64,000 bases of DNA from Viola odorata (GCA_963691705.1 OY829545.1:28879475-28943474), one strand, 5' to 3'; positions 34,142-46,452 are shown, counted from the stretch's first letter. Notes: a model not told the origin generated them from the sequence alone. Translations and numbers: made by a program.

Positions 34142-35994
34142 GGGATAATAGTATAAAAGCCCCTGTACTATAGTCGAAAATGCGTTTAGCCCTTATCGTT
34201 TAAATTTTTTTCCAGACTCCCCTGTACTCATCTCCGTTTCCAAGATGACCCCCTCCCGTTAAATAAACCAAAACTCCGTTGGTTTTGACCCTCTGCAGCC
34301 AGTTTCCATTACCGACTTGTTTTCTTTTCTTTTTTTTTCTTTAAAAATTCAGAAAAATAATATAATTAATTTAAAAATTCTAAAAAAATAATATAATTAA
34401 TTTTAAAAATTCAGAAAAATTATTTAATTATTTTAAAAATTCTAGAAAATTAATATAATTAAATTAAAAATCCAAAAAATAATGTAATTAATTTAAAAAT
34501 TCAGAAAAAGTAACATAATTAATTTAAAATTTTCTAAAAATTAATATAATTAATTTAAAAATACAAAAAAATAATATATTTAATTTAAAAAAATCTGAAA
34601 ATTAATATAATTAATTTAAAAAATCAGAAAAGTAATATAATTAATTCCTCATTTTCATTTCCAGAATTTGTACAATCACCATTTGCCATGGAAGTGATGG
34701 GTTTGATTGTAAAAACATGAAGAAGTTGGGCGAACTGCAGAGGGGCTTTTAATTTCACCAAAACCCCAATCTCAAGAACCCTAATTTCACATCACAACTC
34801 ATCCTTCAATCCCATCACCACCACTACCACCACATTCAATTTTTGTTCTTTTTCTTCTTACATTATCTCCTCATATTTTCCAATAATTAATAAATTTTAT
34901 AATTATAAAATATTTCAAGATTAGAATTTAGCCCATCCGACCAACATAGCCGCACCGCCCAAACACCACCGCCACTGCCGCTCACCAAACCCGCCTCAAC
35001 CACCACAACCGCACACCAAAACCATCCGCCCAACCACCACGCACCCAAAACCAACACACCGTCGTACCCACACCACCGTTGCCTCACCAACAAACACCAA
35101 CAAACCCCAACACCACAACCACCACACACTCAACCCAATCCAAATAGTAAAGAAAAAGAAAAGGGAAGAGAAAAAAAGAAAAGTAGAAAGAAAAAAGAAA
35201 AGAGAAAAGAGATGAGTTGGGGTTAGATCCATATCCATAAAGAAAAAAGAAAAGAGAAAAGAGAAGAGAGAGACGTAGAAGATGATATTTTGGGTGTTTT
35301 GGTCACTGGAGTTGAAGGTGGTGGCTGGAGGCAGTGCTGGTTGAGGGAAGAAGATGATGTTTTATGGTTGTAGGGTTTGGGAGTAGTTGACTGCTGGGAC
35401 TATACATAAAGATGTTTAGCTCCTTTTTTTTCTTTTTTTAATTTCTGAACACTATTTTCAAACTATCTTTTTTGTGTAAACAAAAATCAAAATAATTGCT
35501 GAAACTAAAATTTAAAAAGGAGTAAAATAAATAAGACTAATTAAGTTTTATATTATTTATTATTACTGAAAATAAAACTTTTTTTTGTAATTTATTATTT
35601 TTTTGGAATTTGTACATTTTTTTGAATTTTTATATTTTTTTTGAATTTTAAATTTAATTACATTATTTTCTGAATTTTAAAATTAATGAAATTATTTTTT
35701 TGAATTTTTTAAATTAATTAAATTATTTTTCTGGATTTTTTAAATTAATTAAATTATTTTTCTGGATTTTTTAAATTAATTATATTATTTTTTTAAATTT
35801 TTAAAGAAAAAAAAACAAGTCGGTAATGGAAACTGGCTGCAGAGGGTCAAAACCAACGGAGTTTTGGTTTATTTAACGGGAGGGGGTCATTTTGGAAACA
35901 GAGATGAGTACAGGGGGGTCTGGAAAAAAATTTAAACGATAGGGGCTAAACGCATTTTCGACTATAATACAGGGGGGCTTTGTACTATTACCCC
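34142..35994. mobile_element. Foldback Mutator-like element with long TIRs, 1.85 kb
   Basis: Starts GGGATAATAGTATAAAAGCC and ends GGGCTTTGTACTATTACCCC as inverse ends. The inverted match continues through CTGCAGCCAGTTTCCATTAC (34297) and its complement (35824) and into flanking AT-rich arrays, so each TIR exceeds 200 bases. Flanks TTTAAAAAT (34133-34141) and TTTAAAAAA (35995-36003) match at 8 of 9 bases, fitting a 9 bp Mutator-type duplication. The AT arrays (34340-34640 and 35590-35800) consist of about 30 bp (A)TAATTAATTTAAAAATTC(A/T)GAAAA units, and the centre (34680-35400) is A/C-rich with no recognised transposase. Minus-strand ORFs at 34887-35238 are low-complexity. Confidence 0.75.
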
Positions 35995-37618
35995 TTTAAA
36001 AAATTAAATATGATAGAAGATTGTCCTCTTTCAACCATATATTTTATTGATTATTTTACTATCTTTATTCGATGTGGATTCATTCCTTAATACATAAAAT
36101 TATCCTGGGACATTATATAAAAAGAAGTTATAAGCAATCAAACAATAATAATACGAAACATATATGCAACTTCATAAAAAACTTGATTTTTTTTAGTAAA
36201 TCAGAAATATGTACCTTTTTGAGAAACTTCATAATGCTAATGATTTTTTTATAAGAATAATACAAGATCAAAGATCTTATTATTAACAATTTCTAGTTAC
36301 AATGTTTTTTTAAGATAAGTTGTATATTATTAAAAACGAGACAAGACGTGTGAAAAAAAATAAACCCTAAGTCGACCTAAATGGGCAAACTCTAGGAGAA
36401 CCACAAACCGATTTCTAGTCAATCAAGGTCGACCTCGAAGGGCAAACCCTATGATACGATCCGACCTCCTATTGAGTTGGCCGAATGTATGATACAAGGG
36501 AAGGATCTAGCCAATGAGTTTGTGACTCATAAAACAGTAAGAAAGCACAAGAACAATAGAGAGGACGCAACAAAAATGAAGAATACAAACAAACACCAAG
36601 AAAGATAGAGATTACCCGAGAAGAATGTGGAAGAGACCTGGGATGATAACTTGAAACAAATGAATGAATGCTTGAGGGCCACTTGAGGTGTATCTTGAAC
36701 ACCACGGGCAGAATGTTCTTGATTACACAACAATCACAAATACATAGCATTTAATCACACTCACAAACGAAGTAATAACGATTACACACAAATATGATAG
36801 TTCGGAAGAATATGTGAGGAGTAATCTCCACTCAAACAAATTCTTCCGGATGAATTTAGGGTGAGGAGTAATCTCAACTCAAATGACAAAAAGTTCACTT
36901 CAACATCTAAACTACTGAGAAATGTACATGCATGTCATATTTATACTAAGCTAGAAAAATAGGCATTTTATAACAAGTTTGCCTTTCTAAATAATTAAAA
37001 GTCTCATTTTTGCTAATTTGTCTAGGAATTAACGGTATGCCGTTAAGGCCTTAACGACATGTCGTTAATCTCAGCAAAACTTGGCCCAAAAATCGCCTTT
37101 CGGTAGCTTCACTCCTGGCAACTTCATTCCCGGTAACTTCACTATCGTTAATGTACTCGCTAGGTGGTCGGTTCCCGGTAACATCCCTTCCGGTAACCCT
37201 CCCTTGAAGGTTCTGCATAAGTGCTTGCTTGATTGTCGGTTTCCGGTATCCGCTCTTCTAGTAAGGTCCCGATAGGTGGTCGTTACCGTTAATGTGCTTG
37301 TGTGACTCTATGTCCCCGGTAACTTCTCTTTGCAGGTTCTGGATAAGTGTTTGTTTGATTATTGGTTCCCAGTATCGTCTTTACCGGTAAGGTCTCGATA
37401 GGTTGCATGCTTCCTAATAGATTTTTGATATCTTGCACAAAGGACTTGGGGTTGGCGCTGGCCTCACTTATGCCTCCCGATAGGGTCGCTCCTGGTAGGT
37501 TGCTTGGGCAGCTCTTGGTCTCCGCTATGGTTCAAGGTTATGTTTGGCATGATCGTATCACCTTAGAAAGTATCACTCTACTCTAAGGGGAGAAAAACAA
37601 AATTATGTTCCCTTGAAT
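35995..37618. other. Repetitive or spacer sequence, no gene seen
   Basis: No domain recognised. 37080-37590 is rich in (C)CGGTAAC and TAGGTGGTCG motifs, which recur in altered form near 46100-46450, suggesting parts of one transposon family. Short ORFs have no support. Confidence 0.4.
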
Positions 37619-38230
37619 GATAATACATAGAAATATCTAGAGGGGCATTTTAGTATTTACCCACCATCACCGCCTCAGCACCATTATAAAAGGGAAAGGA
37701 CATGCTATCTCAGTGGGGAGAGAGGGAGAGGGAGAGAAGAGGGGGGCTCTCTTCTTCATCATCCCTCATCATGGCATGACCCATATGGTCATGCATCCTC
37801 AACCATCATAAAAGCATTAGCAGCAGCCGCCCAAGCACCAAGGATCATCATCATAATTATCATCATCTTATGATCATCACACCAGTCCAAGAGCTTTGTC
37901 CATAAGGTCATAGTAGTGATAACCGCCTTCCTCCTTCTCACCACCACATGCTATCGACCTTCATCAATGGCCACCCTACTCTCACCCACAAAGCTAAAGG
38001 ATCCACAAAAGCTGAAGGGGTTGACGGTATTATATAGCATCCAAGCAATCTATCGGTAAGAAGCCGTCTTCCGACCGCTACATCAAACGGGTCACTCCAT
38101 CGTCGGGGGTGCTCCACCTTCCGGCCCAAGCTACTGGCTCCCACATCCTACCGGATCCACACAAATGGGAAGAGAGTTATTGGTATAATACCATCTAACG
38201 GGAACATGTTATCGGTCTCGTCAACCGTCA
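37619..38230 (+). repeat. Direct repeat, left copy (about 0.61 kb)
   Basis: Nearly identical to 46453-47060, beginning ATAATACATAGAAATATCTA and ending near TCGGTCTCGTCAACCG. Differences are single bases and a few indels in the GAGAGGGAGAG tract. It contains TATAAAAGGGAAAGG, a TATA-like box followed by a purine run, so an LTR is possible, but neither copy shows TG...CA ends where homology stops. Confidence 0.8.
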
Positions 38231-39299
38231 TCATCGACCTTTAAATTTTCTCCTTCTCCCCCATAACTCTGCTATAGATTGGGAGGTAAACCTTTCCAAT
38301 CCTACTTTCCTCCTCTTGAAATCACTCGGCGGGATCCCTCTTCTAGTGATCCTAACCAATGGACACCTTGCTGGTTAAAGGGTTTATCCAATTGGCTGCT
38401 GGCTTGAGGCACATGCGTTTTCTCAATGGTGCAGGGAAAGACAAAATCTAGGCCAAGCTGCTCCCAATTCGGAGCCCTAGATTGTCAGTCTAGTTAGGCC
38501 TATATCGATCCAAGCCCACTAGCTTCCTCAAAGCTGGCTTCCTACTTGCGTCACTCCGGCTTCAACTCGTCCCCTTCGTGACTGGCTACAAATCCTCTAT
38601 CTAGCCCAAGGTTGATAAGATCTTAACCTAGATAGGAACTGGTTTGTTAAACTAGAACTTGAATCAATTACGAATGAGAGGATATTGAGAACAGATTGGT
38701 CTCACGATTCACAAGTGCACTCACTCAACCCTTACCAAGAATTGGGTGTTTAGTTGCTAGACATAATAATTAAAGAAGAAAGATAATTGATGAACATGAA
38801 AAATGGAATTAAATCCGTGACATTCAAAACGAATTATCACAGAGCAAAATATTTTACAACCCAGAAGTGAAAGATGGAAGATCCCGTAATTGACAGCCTT
38901 CCCTAACCTTTAACAAGGTTAGAGTCCCCGCCCATCACGTTCTTTTCCAATTTTCAAACTTCCAAAAGATAAAGATAGGGATAAAATCCCAAGTGTTCAA
39001 ATTCTAAAATAAATATAAAACCAAATAAAATAAAAACAGATTGTTTTGTTCAAAAGCAGAGTCGGATCAAATCCGAGAATCGCTCCAGCAAATGCCCCTT
39101 CCAGCTGTCAGCTCAATCCAAGCGCGTCTTTCTTGAATCCTTGCTCAATACATCTCTCGCTCAGCAATCTTAGCCAAGCCTGCGGCCAAGATTGCTAGTC
39201 TATGCTTTAGATTGGCTTTTCCTCCATTTCTTGTATCGCCCAAGATTTCCTTCAAAAGATAACAGATTAACGTGAAAGGAACAGTTTTCACCATAAACA
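38231..39299. other. Unassigned repeat-like sequence
   Basis: 38620-39300 reads, on the minus strand, with a layout like the Athila-type LTRs of this window (for example a TTTAGATTGGC and a GGGCGGGGACTCTAACC segment), but I could not align it well. No gene. Confidence 0.3.
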
Positions 39300-39802
39300 G
39301 GATAGTTTAGGATGGTAAAAACGTATGGAATTAAACATCAATCATCCTCATAAACGTACCTTGAGGGACGAAAAAGCATCAAGATCACTCCATAAACGTA
39401 CCTTGGAGTGGTTTCTCATAAGAAAGAAGGCAGGAGACCTAAACGTACCTGGTCTCCATAGCGCGTCTATCAGTTAGGGGTAGAAGATCGCTGCACCAAT
39501 GACCGGCTGACCGTTAATGCAAGTGGAGATAGATTCCTACTAGGAACTCCTCTCTCACTTTATTTATTATTCATTTTACTTATTGTCTTTTATTGCTTTC
39601 ATAATTATTAATCAACAACCTCTTGAACCCCCCCCCCCCCCCCCTCATTTGTCACTGTTTTGGTCTGTTTACCCTAGTCACACACCAAAGTTAGCGTCTC
39701 TCCTTAGTCCCTGTGGATCGACCCTGTTGCCACTGTATACAATTTATTATGTATTTTTTAGTAGGTTTTTAATATTATTTTTGAGGTCTCGACAGCACGT
39801 CA
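39300..39802 (+). repeat. Partial 5' LTR (3' half) of the Athila-like element
   Basis: Contains CATAAACGTACCTTGAGG and AAACGTACCTGGTCTCC, then TCCTACTAGGAACTCCTCTC, a 17-base C run at 39628-39644, GTCCCTGTGGATCGACCC and ends GTCTCGACAGCACGTCA. The order equals that of the solo LTR at 10533-25011 read on its minus strand. The left limit is approximate. Confidence 0.7.
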
Positions 39803-39805
39803 AAT

Positions 39806-39827
39806 TTTGGCGTCGTTGCTGGGGACT
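39806..39827 (+). other. Primer-binding-type sequence of the Athila-like element
   Basis: TTTTGGCGTCGTTGCTGGGGAC directly follows the LTR end. This is the TGGCG(C/T)CGTTGC(C/T)GGGGA form that is common in Athila/Tat elements. The assignment rests on position and similarity. Confidence 0.65.
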
Positions 39828-39899
39828 ATTGGTACTGATTTCTTTCTTTTGTTTGTGTGACAGGACATCTAGACCTAGACACTAAAAACACCATGGCAG

Positions 39900-40717
39900 A
39901 ATAACCAGGTGTTGTGAACAATCAGACCATTGAAGGGAGACGTTCAAGGCCTTTACAGACAAGTACTACCCTACCTCGATGGCTAATGTCATCCTTAAGC
40001 AGCTAGTGTCCATTGTTCAGAAGGACGACGAGAATCTTGGGCAGTATTATGAGCGATTTAAAAAGATGCAAGCTTTCTGCCCCCTCGCACAACCTCACTA
40101 ACCATGTACTCATCCAGTACTTCCACGAAGGGTTGAAGGCGAACGACATGGCTTTGCTGGATGCTGCCAGTTGCGGTTCTCTTGTTAATCTCACACTAGC
40201 CACTACTAAGGCGACCATTGAACTCATGGCAAAGAACAGCATGCCCTTGGAGAGAGCCACGACCACCCAAGACATGAGTGTTGCTACTATGGAAAAGCAG
40301 CTCACCACCATCATTGGTATACTCCAGAATATGGCAGCAAGACAGCCTGTCCAGGCCAAGGCATGCGAATTTTACAACTTTGTTGATCCGCAACCGTCTA
40401 GGCCTAGTCACTCACCGCAGCAGCACCATTACCAAAATCAATCTCAGCCGTCGTACAGTCTTCAACACTTTCAGCCATGGCCAGATCATCTTCATAACCA
40501 ACAGCATCAGTACCAGGCCCCTCAAGAACCTATTCCCCTCACACCCCTAGCTGTTGAGGTAACGAATCTTACTAATATTATTCTTGATATGCAAAAACAA
40601 TTGAGTGCTTTGACTACAGAGGTACAAGAGGAGAAGAATAGAAGATGTCTGCCACCTCAACCAGAACTCAACCCGCAATTTGTTGTCTGCGCTATGTCAC
40701 TTCGCAGCGGTACATAA
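39900..40717 (+). pseudogene. gag of the Athila-like element (broken)
   Basis: Frame changes are needed: NLGQYYERFKKMQAF-type sequence at about 40027-40080 precedes LIQYFHEGLKANDMALLDAA and SLVNLTLATTKATIELMA in the ORF 40013-40717. The C-terminal part is Pro/Gln/His-rich (about 40390-40560), followed by a coiled coil and MSLRSGT. These features mark Athila-type Gag. There is no intact start-to-stop frame. Confidence 0.75.
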
Positions 40718-41065
40718 ATACCATCCCGCGAGCAGCAAGGCCTAGACGTTGAACTACCTAGACATGCACCCGATCCCAAAGAAGCCAAAGCAGACATGGA
40801 ACATGAGAAGTGTGTTCACCACGCTAGACGACACGGCTCCCCAAGAAAGTTCGAGGCAAACTCGGAATTTATCGAAGAATTCATCATGAAAGTTCTTGAG
40901 CCTCCCTTACCTCAACGATTGGTCAAGTCTAAAAAGGATGGGGAGGATCGTGAAATTTTTGACATGTTTAGTAAAGTCCAAGTCAATATTCCTTTGTTAT
41001 AGGCTATTAAAAACGTTCCTCGTTATGCTAATTTTTTGAAAAATTAGTGTACTAACAAATGTAAC

Positions 41066-42349
41066 ATGGTAGGTGTGAAAAAAATTAGCGTAGATGTGAA
41101 CGTCTCGGCCGCAAAGTTCAAGGACAAAGGTATGTTCACCCTCCCCTGCAAAATCGGTAGAGCTATGTGTGATTCTGGTGCAGGTATCAACGTTTTGCCC
41201 TTGACGATATACAACAGTCTAGGCCTTGGACCCCTTAAGAACACCCGGGTTACTATACAACTAGCTGATAGATCTGTCATCCAACCCGAGGGTGTTATTG
41301 AGGACGCCTTGGTGCAGGTTGGGGACTTCATATATCCAGCCGACTTCTACGTGATTGATATAGAGAACGACCAGTCCGTCAAGGCCTCCAACATGTTACT
41401 TGGACCACCCTTCCTCTGCACCGCCAAAGCCAAGATCGATGTGCATGATTCCTCTATCTCACTAGAATTCGACGGTGAAGTTGTTCAATTTAATATGCAT
41501 AATGTTATGAGACACCCAACTGAACTTTCTAGTGTGAACTTTGCTGATGTTGTTGACCCTATTGTTACATGTGTTCCCGACCTTAACACTGACAACTCTT
41601 TACAGCTTGCCCTAGACAGGAACATCATGCCTGATGCACTAGCGGAGGCCAACACACACATCACGATACCTTCAGACTTGAAAGACGTCGTGGTTGCTCT
41701 GGCCACTTGTGAACCCATTCTAGCCCTAGACAGGAGCACTACGACAGCCGTACTAGACAGCTTGGCCTTGACGCTTGTAACTCCATCCGAGTTGCAAGAA
41801 GTTGTTGCTGCTTTGGAAGAGAACTCTCTTATCCCTTATACTCCTATCATTTCTTCTTTTCCAACTGATCATGCTAAGCTTTCGCCTTCTATTGTACAGG
41901 CACCTATGTTGGAGTTAAAGAGCTTGCCCTCGGACCTCAAGTACGCCTACCTTGGCGAGCATGACACGCTCCCTATCATCATCTCTAGCAAGCTCGATCC
42001 TATTGCAGAACATGAACTGGTGTCCACACTCAAAGGATATCGTGAGGCCCTTGCATGGACGGCCATCGACGTTAAAGAGCTTGCCCTAGCCCTTTGCGCA
42101 CCTCAACTAGCTTCGACAGCCTTCGTACCCACTCCTGTTGTCCCCAACACCATGGCAGTGACTCCGACTGTCACCCCGACCAGTCCCGAGGCCAAAATGG
42201 TTCCCGCCCCTAATGCTATAGCCACTGCCACAACCAGCAAGGGCACGACGCCCAATGCTCACCTAGCCTCGCGGACTGCCAACGACACTGCCAAGATAGT
42301 AGCTCATCACGATAAGTTGCTCTCTCCTAAGACCTTTGATACTAGATAA
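41066..42349 (+). pseudogene. Athila-like protease and start of pol
   Basis: A 427 codon ORF carries the retropepsin-like core: MCDSGAGINVLPLTIYNSLG (about residues 32-52, with DSGAG as the catalytic motif) and LGPPFLCTAKAKIDV (about 111-126). Downstream LPSDLKYAYLGEHDTLP and ALAWTAIDVKEL belong to the linker before RT. After that the frame changes to an Ala/Thr/Pro-rich tail and stops, so RT, RNase H and integrase are absent. The DSGAG triad is intact, unlike in the chromovirus-like copy, but there is no translation context for it. Confidence 0.8.
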
Positions 42350-44373
42350 AAAGTTTTACTTTATAATTCTCGCCTTAGGCTCTTTTCTAGAAAATCGCAG
42401 TCTCGATGGACCAGCCCTTACCTTGTCACGCAAGTGTATGATCCTGGAGTAGTTGCGATTCAACATATGTACACAAGCCTCATTTTTCAAGTGCATGACC
42501 ACAGGTTGGAGCTGTTCCACGAGGGTTTCCATCCCCTCATGACGGAGCCCCCGGATCCAGAATGATTTGAGCAGCCTACGTCTTGCCCTGGACATTAACA
42601 GCGGCGCTTCGTGGGAGGCAACCCACGTTTCTTTCCCTCCCCCCGAACTCTATTGCCATCGGGCTGGTTTTGTACTTTAATTTTTCATTGAACTCTTCTC
42701 TTTTTCTACTTTTTATTATGCCCTTGTTTGCTTGTGACTCCCTCGCATTGAGGACAATACGCTGCTTAAGTGTGGGGGAGGATTTTATGTGTTTGTGTGA
42801 TTGCTTGTTTGCATGTTTTTAATTATGTTCCTACTTGCTTGCATGCTCAAATTTTCTTTGCATGACTGATTGTGTTACGTGCTTTTTGGGCAATTTTTCA
42901 ATTTTTTTTTTGGATTCTTTTTTCACTTTTTAGGATTTTTGGGATTGCATTTTTGTAAATAGATCTCCTTGTCATGCTACATACACACTTCCCCTACTCT
43001 TTTCATGAACCCCCCTAGCTTGAATAGACAGTTTAAACCCTCTAAGCACAGAAAATCTCACTCACTGCACAAACTCCACTTGCACCACTACACTGTCTGT
43101 TAGCACTTATAACTGCATCTAGCCCTAGTCGCTTGCAATCACTGAATTTTACCCATGTGAGTGTTTTGAGCTTTCATGCCATGATCTTCTTTGAGTGAAA
43201 AATGCATGACTAGTTACTAGTTAATTTTGCATGAGATCCCTGGGTTTGGACACCATCAGACATGGGAAAGCACAAAATGATAAAGGACTTTGCAACTTCT
43301 CTTCTCCCTCCTTCTTAAATTCTCTTTCTTTCCCTTGCTTTCATCACCTTGCCCTTGACACTCATATCACCCCACTGTTTCTTCTCTTCTTAACCACTTG
43401 AGCATGTTTTCTTTGTTTTGTCCTTAGTAGGTAAGAGGCATTTCCTTGGAAGGTAACAAGCAGCATAAGGGGTTAGACGGAGCAAACCTTTAGTGTGGGG
43501 GTATTGAGTGTCCAGACCTAGATGCCGAAAGCAGTCATTCGAGAAGCGATATGGAAACAAAGAATATCTACTACTCTAGCCAGACAGAAGAAAAAGAAAA
43601 ACATTGCAAATACTCCCTTTTGCTCTTCTCCAAAAATAAAAATATAAAAATAAATAAATAAATAAAAATATATATAAATAAATAAAAATTTGAATAAATA
43701 AAGTTGAGCAAAAGAGGAGCACAAAAGGAAAGCGGAGTAAAGCATGAGAAGAAGATTGCCAGTCCCACCACAGAAAAAAAAACCCCTACGGCAGACTCGC
43801 TCTCTTCATCTAGCCCTAGCTATTGCCGGCTGAAGGATGCCTTGTCACCTACTTCTCTCTGTTCTCCAGCTAAGGACTCTTTCTGTCTCTTTTCAACTCT
43901 CCATCTCTTTTTCTTCTTCTTCTCCTCACTTCAAATCATTCTCCTCTTCTCACTTCTACACCATACACCCTCTTTCTTTCTTCCCCCTTGCAAAGTCTTT
44001 TTGATTGATTGATTGTCCATGCATGTGGATTTTAACTCGGATCGCTTTTGCGAAACTAAACTGTGTGCTGCGTCATTTGCATTTCATGAGCGTTAAACAC
44101 CTAGCCCTGGTTCTGAGTGTGAGTGCAAACACCGATTACCTTGTGAGGATTGCTTGCGGCTAGCGGATATGGGAAAGTCTCTCCCTTAGTTTCGTTATTC
44201 CTTGGGTTTGATGCAGATGCTATCTAGACAGGAGGTAATGATAATTGGAGGGAGTGTACGTGTGGTGAACGCGCTGCAGTTGTGTGCCTAGGGTTGATAC
44301 TGTTTGTTTTCGATATGGGGGGTGTTTTAAGCATAATGCTCGAAGGCGAGCATTGGGGTAGTGTGGGGGTATT
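42350..44373 (+). other. Non-coding 3' region of the Athila-like element
   Basis: Starts with short pieces like pol-adjacent linker, then GGCGCTTCGTGGGAGGCAAC (42602-42621), a motif I know from Athila-type elements. Next come GTGTGGGGGAGGAT at 42770-42783 and a further GTGTGGGGGT run at 44361, just ahead of the LTR. AT-rich simple sequence lies at 43630-43700. No gene was seen. Confidence 0.55.
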
Positions 44374-45050
44374 TGACATGATGTATTTTATGCGTATTTT
44401 TCCTTCCTTTCCTAGCCCCTTTTTGATCTTGATGCTACTAATTTACCCTTGTTTCCTTACTATTTGCAGATCTTGGCTTTTGGAGGATTTCGAGCGTCTA
44501 GGCCTAGCTGCTCATCGCGCGCAGGCCAACAGCACAGAAAAGGGAAATTTTAGAAAGGGAAATCCAATAAATCCAGCGAATTTTGCCATTATTCCCCACG
44601 ATTCTCCAGTCAAAGCAAGGGATTTATTTCCGGATTTTGTAATCCCTTAGAATTAGGATTTCCTTTTATTATTTTATTTCCTTCCATCTTTGGAATTTCC
44701 TTCTTTGTAATTTTCCCATTTAAGACTTTTTAGACTTAGGGTTTGGACTCTCTCTTCTTCACTATCACGTCCTCCTCATCTGGTGACAGTCTGATTCTCT
44801 TACACTATAGTTACAGAGTTCGGTCTCATTGATCCCCTCAGTATATCTGCTTATCGCTAGTCTCCTTATCTTGGTTGGTCTTCTTATCCTACTTATGATT
44901 CTTATCGCACGATTCACTTTTCTGTTCCTATTCAATGATCTTCATTTATTATTATATATCTGGATGAAATTCATTGATATCTGTGAACAGTCTCCCGATG
45001 AATCTTGTCTGAATTATGGTATTTTATGAGCAGTCACTGTGCAAAATCTA
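44374..45050 (+). repeat. Partial 3' LTR (5' half) of the Athila-like element
   Basis: Starts TGACATGATGTATTTTATGC after a purine-rich tract (GTAGTGTGGGGGTATT) and matches the start of the solo LTR read on its minus strand. The match fades by about 45050, where a 90 bp tandem array begins. The right limit is approximate. Confidence 0.7.
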
Positions 45051-45069
45051 TCCGAAAAATATTATCCCT

Positions 45070-45630
45070 CCATGACCCATCTTCGGTTCCTTCAAACGGA
45101 TGCATGGCAGCGGATGGGGTAACAAAAATACAGAGTTGCTCATGACAGCTAACAAACCCGCCAGGACCCATCTCTGGTTCCTTCAAACGGATGCATGGCA
45201 GCGAATGGTACAAACGGATGCATGGCGGCGAATGGTAGAAAACCTGCCAGGACCCATCTCCAGTTCCTTCAAATGGATGCATGGCAGCGGATGAGGTAAC
45301 AAAAATACAAAGCTACTCGTGACAACTAACAAACCTGCCAGGACCCATCTTTGGTTCCTTCAAATGGATGCATGGCAGCAGATAAGGTAACAAAAATATA
45401 GAACTGCTCGTGACAGCTAACAAACCCGTCAGGACCCATCTCCGGTTCCTTCAAACGGATGCATGGCAGTGGATGCCACCGGGCTACCCAAATACAGCTT
45501 GGGGACGCTAACAGCATTACTTAAGCCCATTCCGGTTCTATCGTATACGGTGGTATGACTTAAGGATGTATAAAACCCGCCAGGACCCATCTCCGGTTCC
45601 TTCAAACGAATGCATGGCAGCGGATGGGGA
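45070..45630. repeat. Tandem repeat, unit about 90 bp, six copies of the core
   Basis: The core GACCCATCTCCGGTTCCTTC plus AAACGGATGCATGGCAG recurs at about 45074, 45165, 45251, 45343, 45434 and 45585, with variable linkers (ACAAAAATACAGAGTTGCTC, GTGACAGCTAACAAACC). The last spacing is larger and contains CCCATTCCGGT, which also occurs at 45825. Short ORFs through the array are artefacts. Confidence 0.8.
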
Positions 45631-46452
45631 ATCGGTAACATGCTTGAGACATGTTCTCTTCTTCTCCATTTTTTTGTTGGAATATTGCTATCATACTTGT
45701 TGAAATATCCCCTGAGTTATTAAGACATCTAACGGTAATTGTGAGTTATTCTGTTAGCATGTTATTATAACTAGCGATGCAGGGAATTCAAACGGGGACA
45801 AGTCCAACAAAGCTTCCTAAGCCCATTCCGGTGGTAATCAGACGGTGGCATAGTTTAGGAATGCTAACAGAGCCAAAGAGGCCTTCAAAGAAATAAAAAG
45901 GTTGTACCATTACAGGTAATCAAACGGAATGCAAAATATTCTTCCCTTGATAATATTCCTAACATCTTCAGGAAATCAACCGGGAAGCAAAAGGCAAGGA
46001 CTTCAGTCTCCTTTAGTCATTGAAGTTTTACGAAAAAAGGCTACACACTATCGTAACATAGTGAAAGACTTGATATTTTCCTCATTATTATTACACTGTT
46101 ATCATTCCTAACATCTTCAGGAAACTAAACAGAAAGAAATCAGGTAACCATGTGAAAAACAACCCGGAAGCAATCTGGTAGCCATCCGAAAGCCGTGTAA
46201 AAGCCTACCCAGAAATCATCCGGAAGCAATACAAAATCATCTGGTAAATGTGAGCAAGTAAAGCTTCGAGGTATAATTACATTCTCTTAAAGCTTTTAAT
46301 TCTTATAGCGACTGTCGTAACAGACAAGTAATACTTGTAGCAAAATATGTTATCTATATTCATGTTCTCTAACGGACTTTGATCATTTTCCCATACTCTA
46401 CCGGAAATGGAGCCCTTGGTAAACACTCGGGTTGGGTTTTTGTTGGGCTTCT
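45631..46452. other. Spacer with CGGTAA/CGGAAG motifs
   Basis: No gene recognised. Repeated (A)CCCGGAAGCAATC and CATC(C/T)GGTA motifs between 46130 and 46260 resemble, without clear alignment, the motif-rich tract at 37080-37590. Confidence 0.35.

Larger units (their letters stand above)
39300..45050 (+). mobile_element. Athila-like Ty3/gypsy remnant with partial LTRs and no RT, RNase H or integrase
   Basis: The 3' half of a 5' LTR (to 39802), a primer-binding-type sequence, a broken gag, a protease with the first part of pol and a long non-coding 3' region lead to the 5' half of a 3' LTR (from 44374). The LTR pieces match the solo LTR at 10533-25011 in the opposite orientation. Pol is cut in the linker ahead of RT (41066-42349). 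Boundaries are approximate, because both ends fall within the LTRs and no target duplication can be read. Confidence 0.75.

Noticed and set aside
34887..35238. Gly/Trp/Cys-rich minus-strand ORFs
   Set aside because: Low-complexity CCACC/CAACC sequence inside a foldback transposon.
37619..38230. Calling the 0.61 kb direct repeats a confirmed LTR pair
   Set aside because: No TG...CA ends, PBS or polypurine tract at the homology limits.
43518..43771. Minus-strand Phe/Tyr-rich ORFs
   Set aside because: They come from AAATA simple repeats in the 3' region of the Athila-like element.
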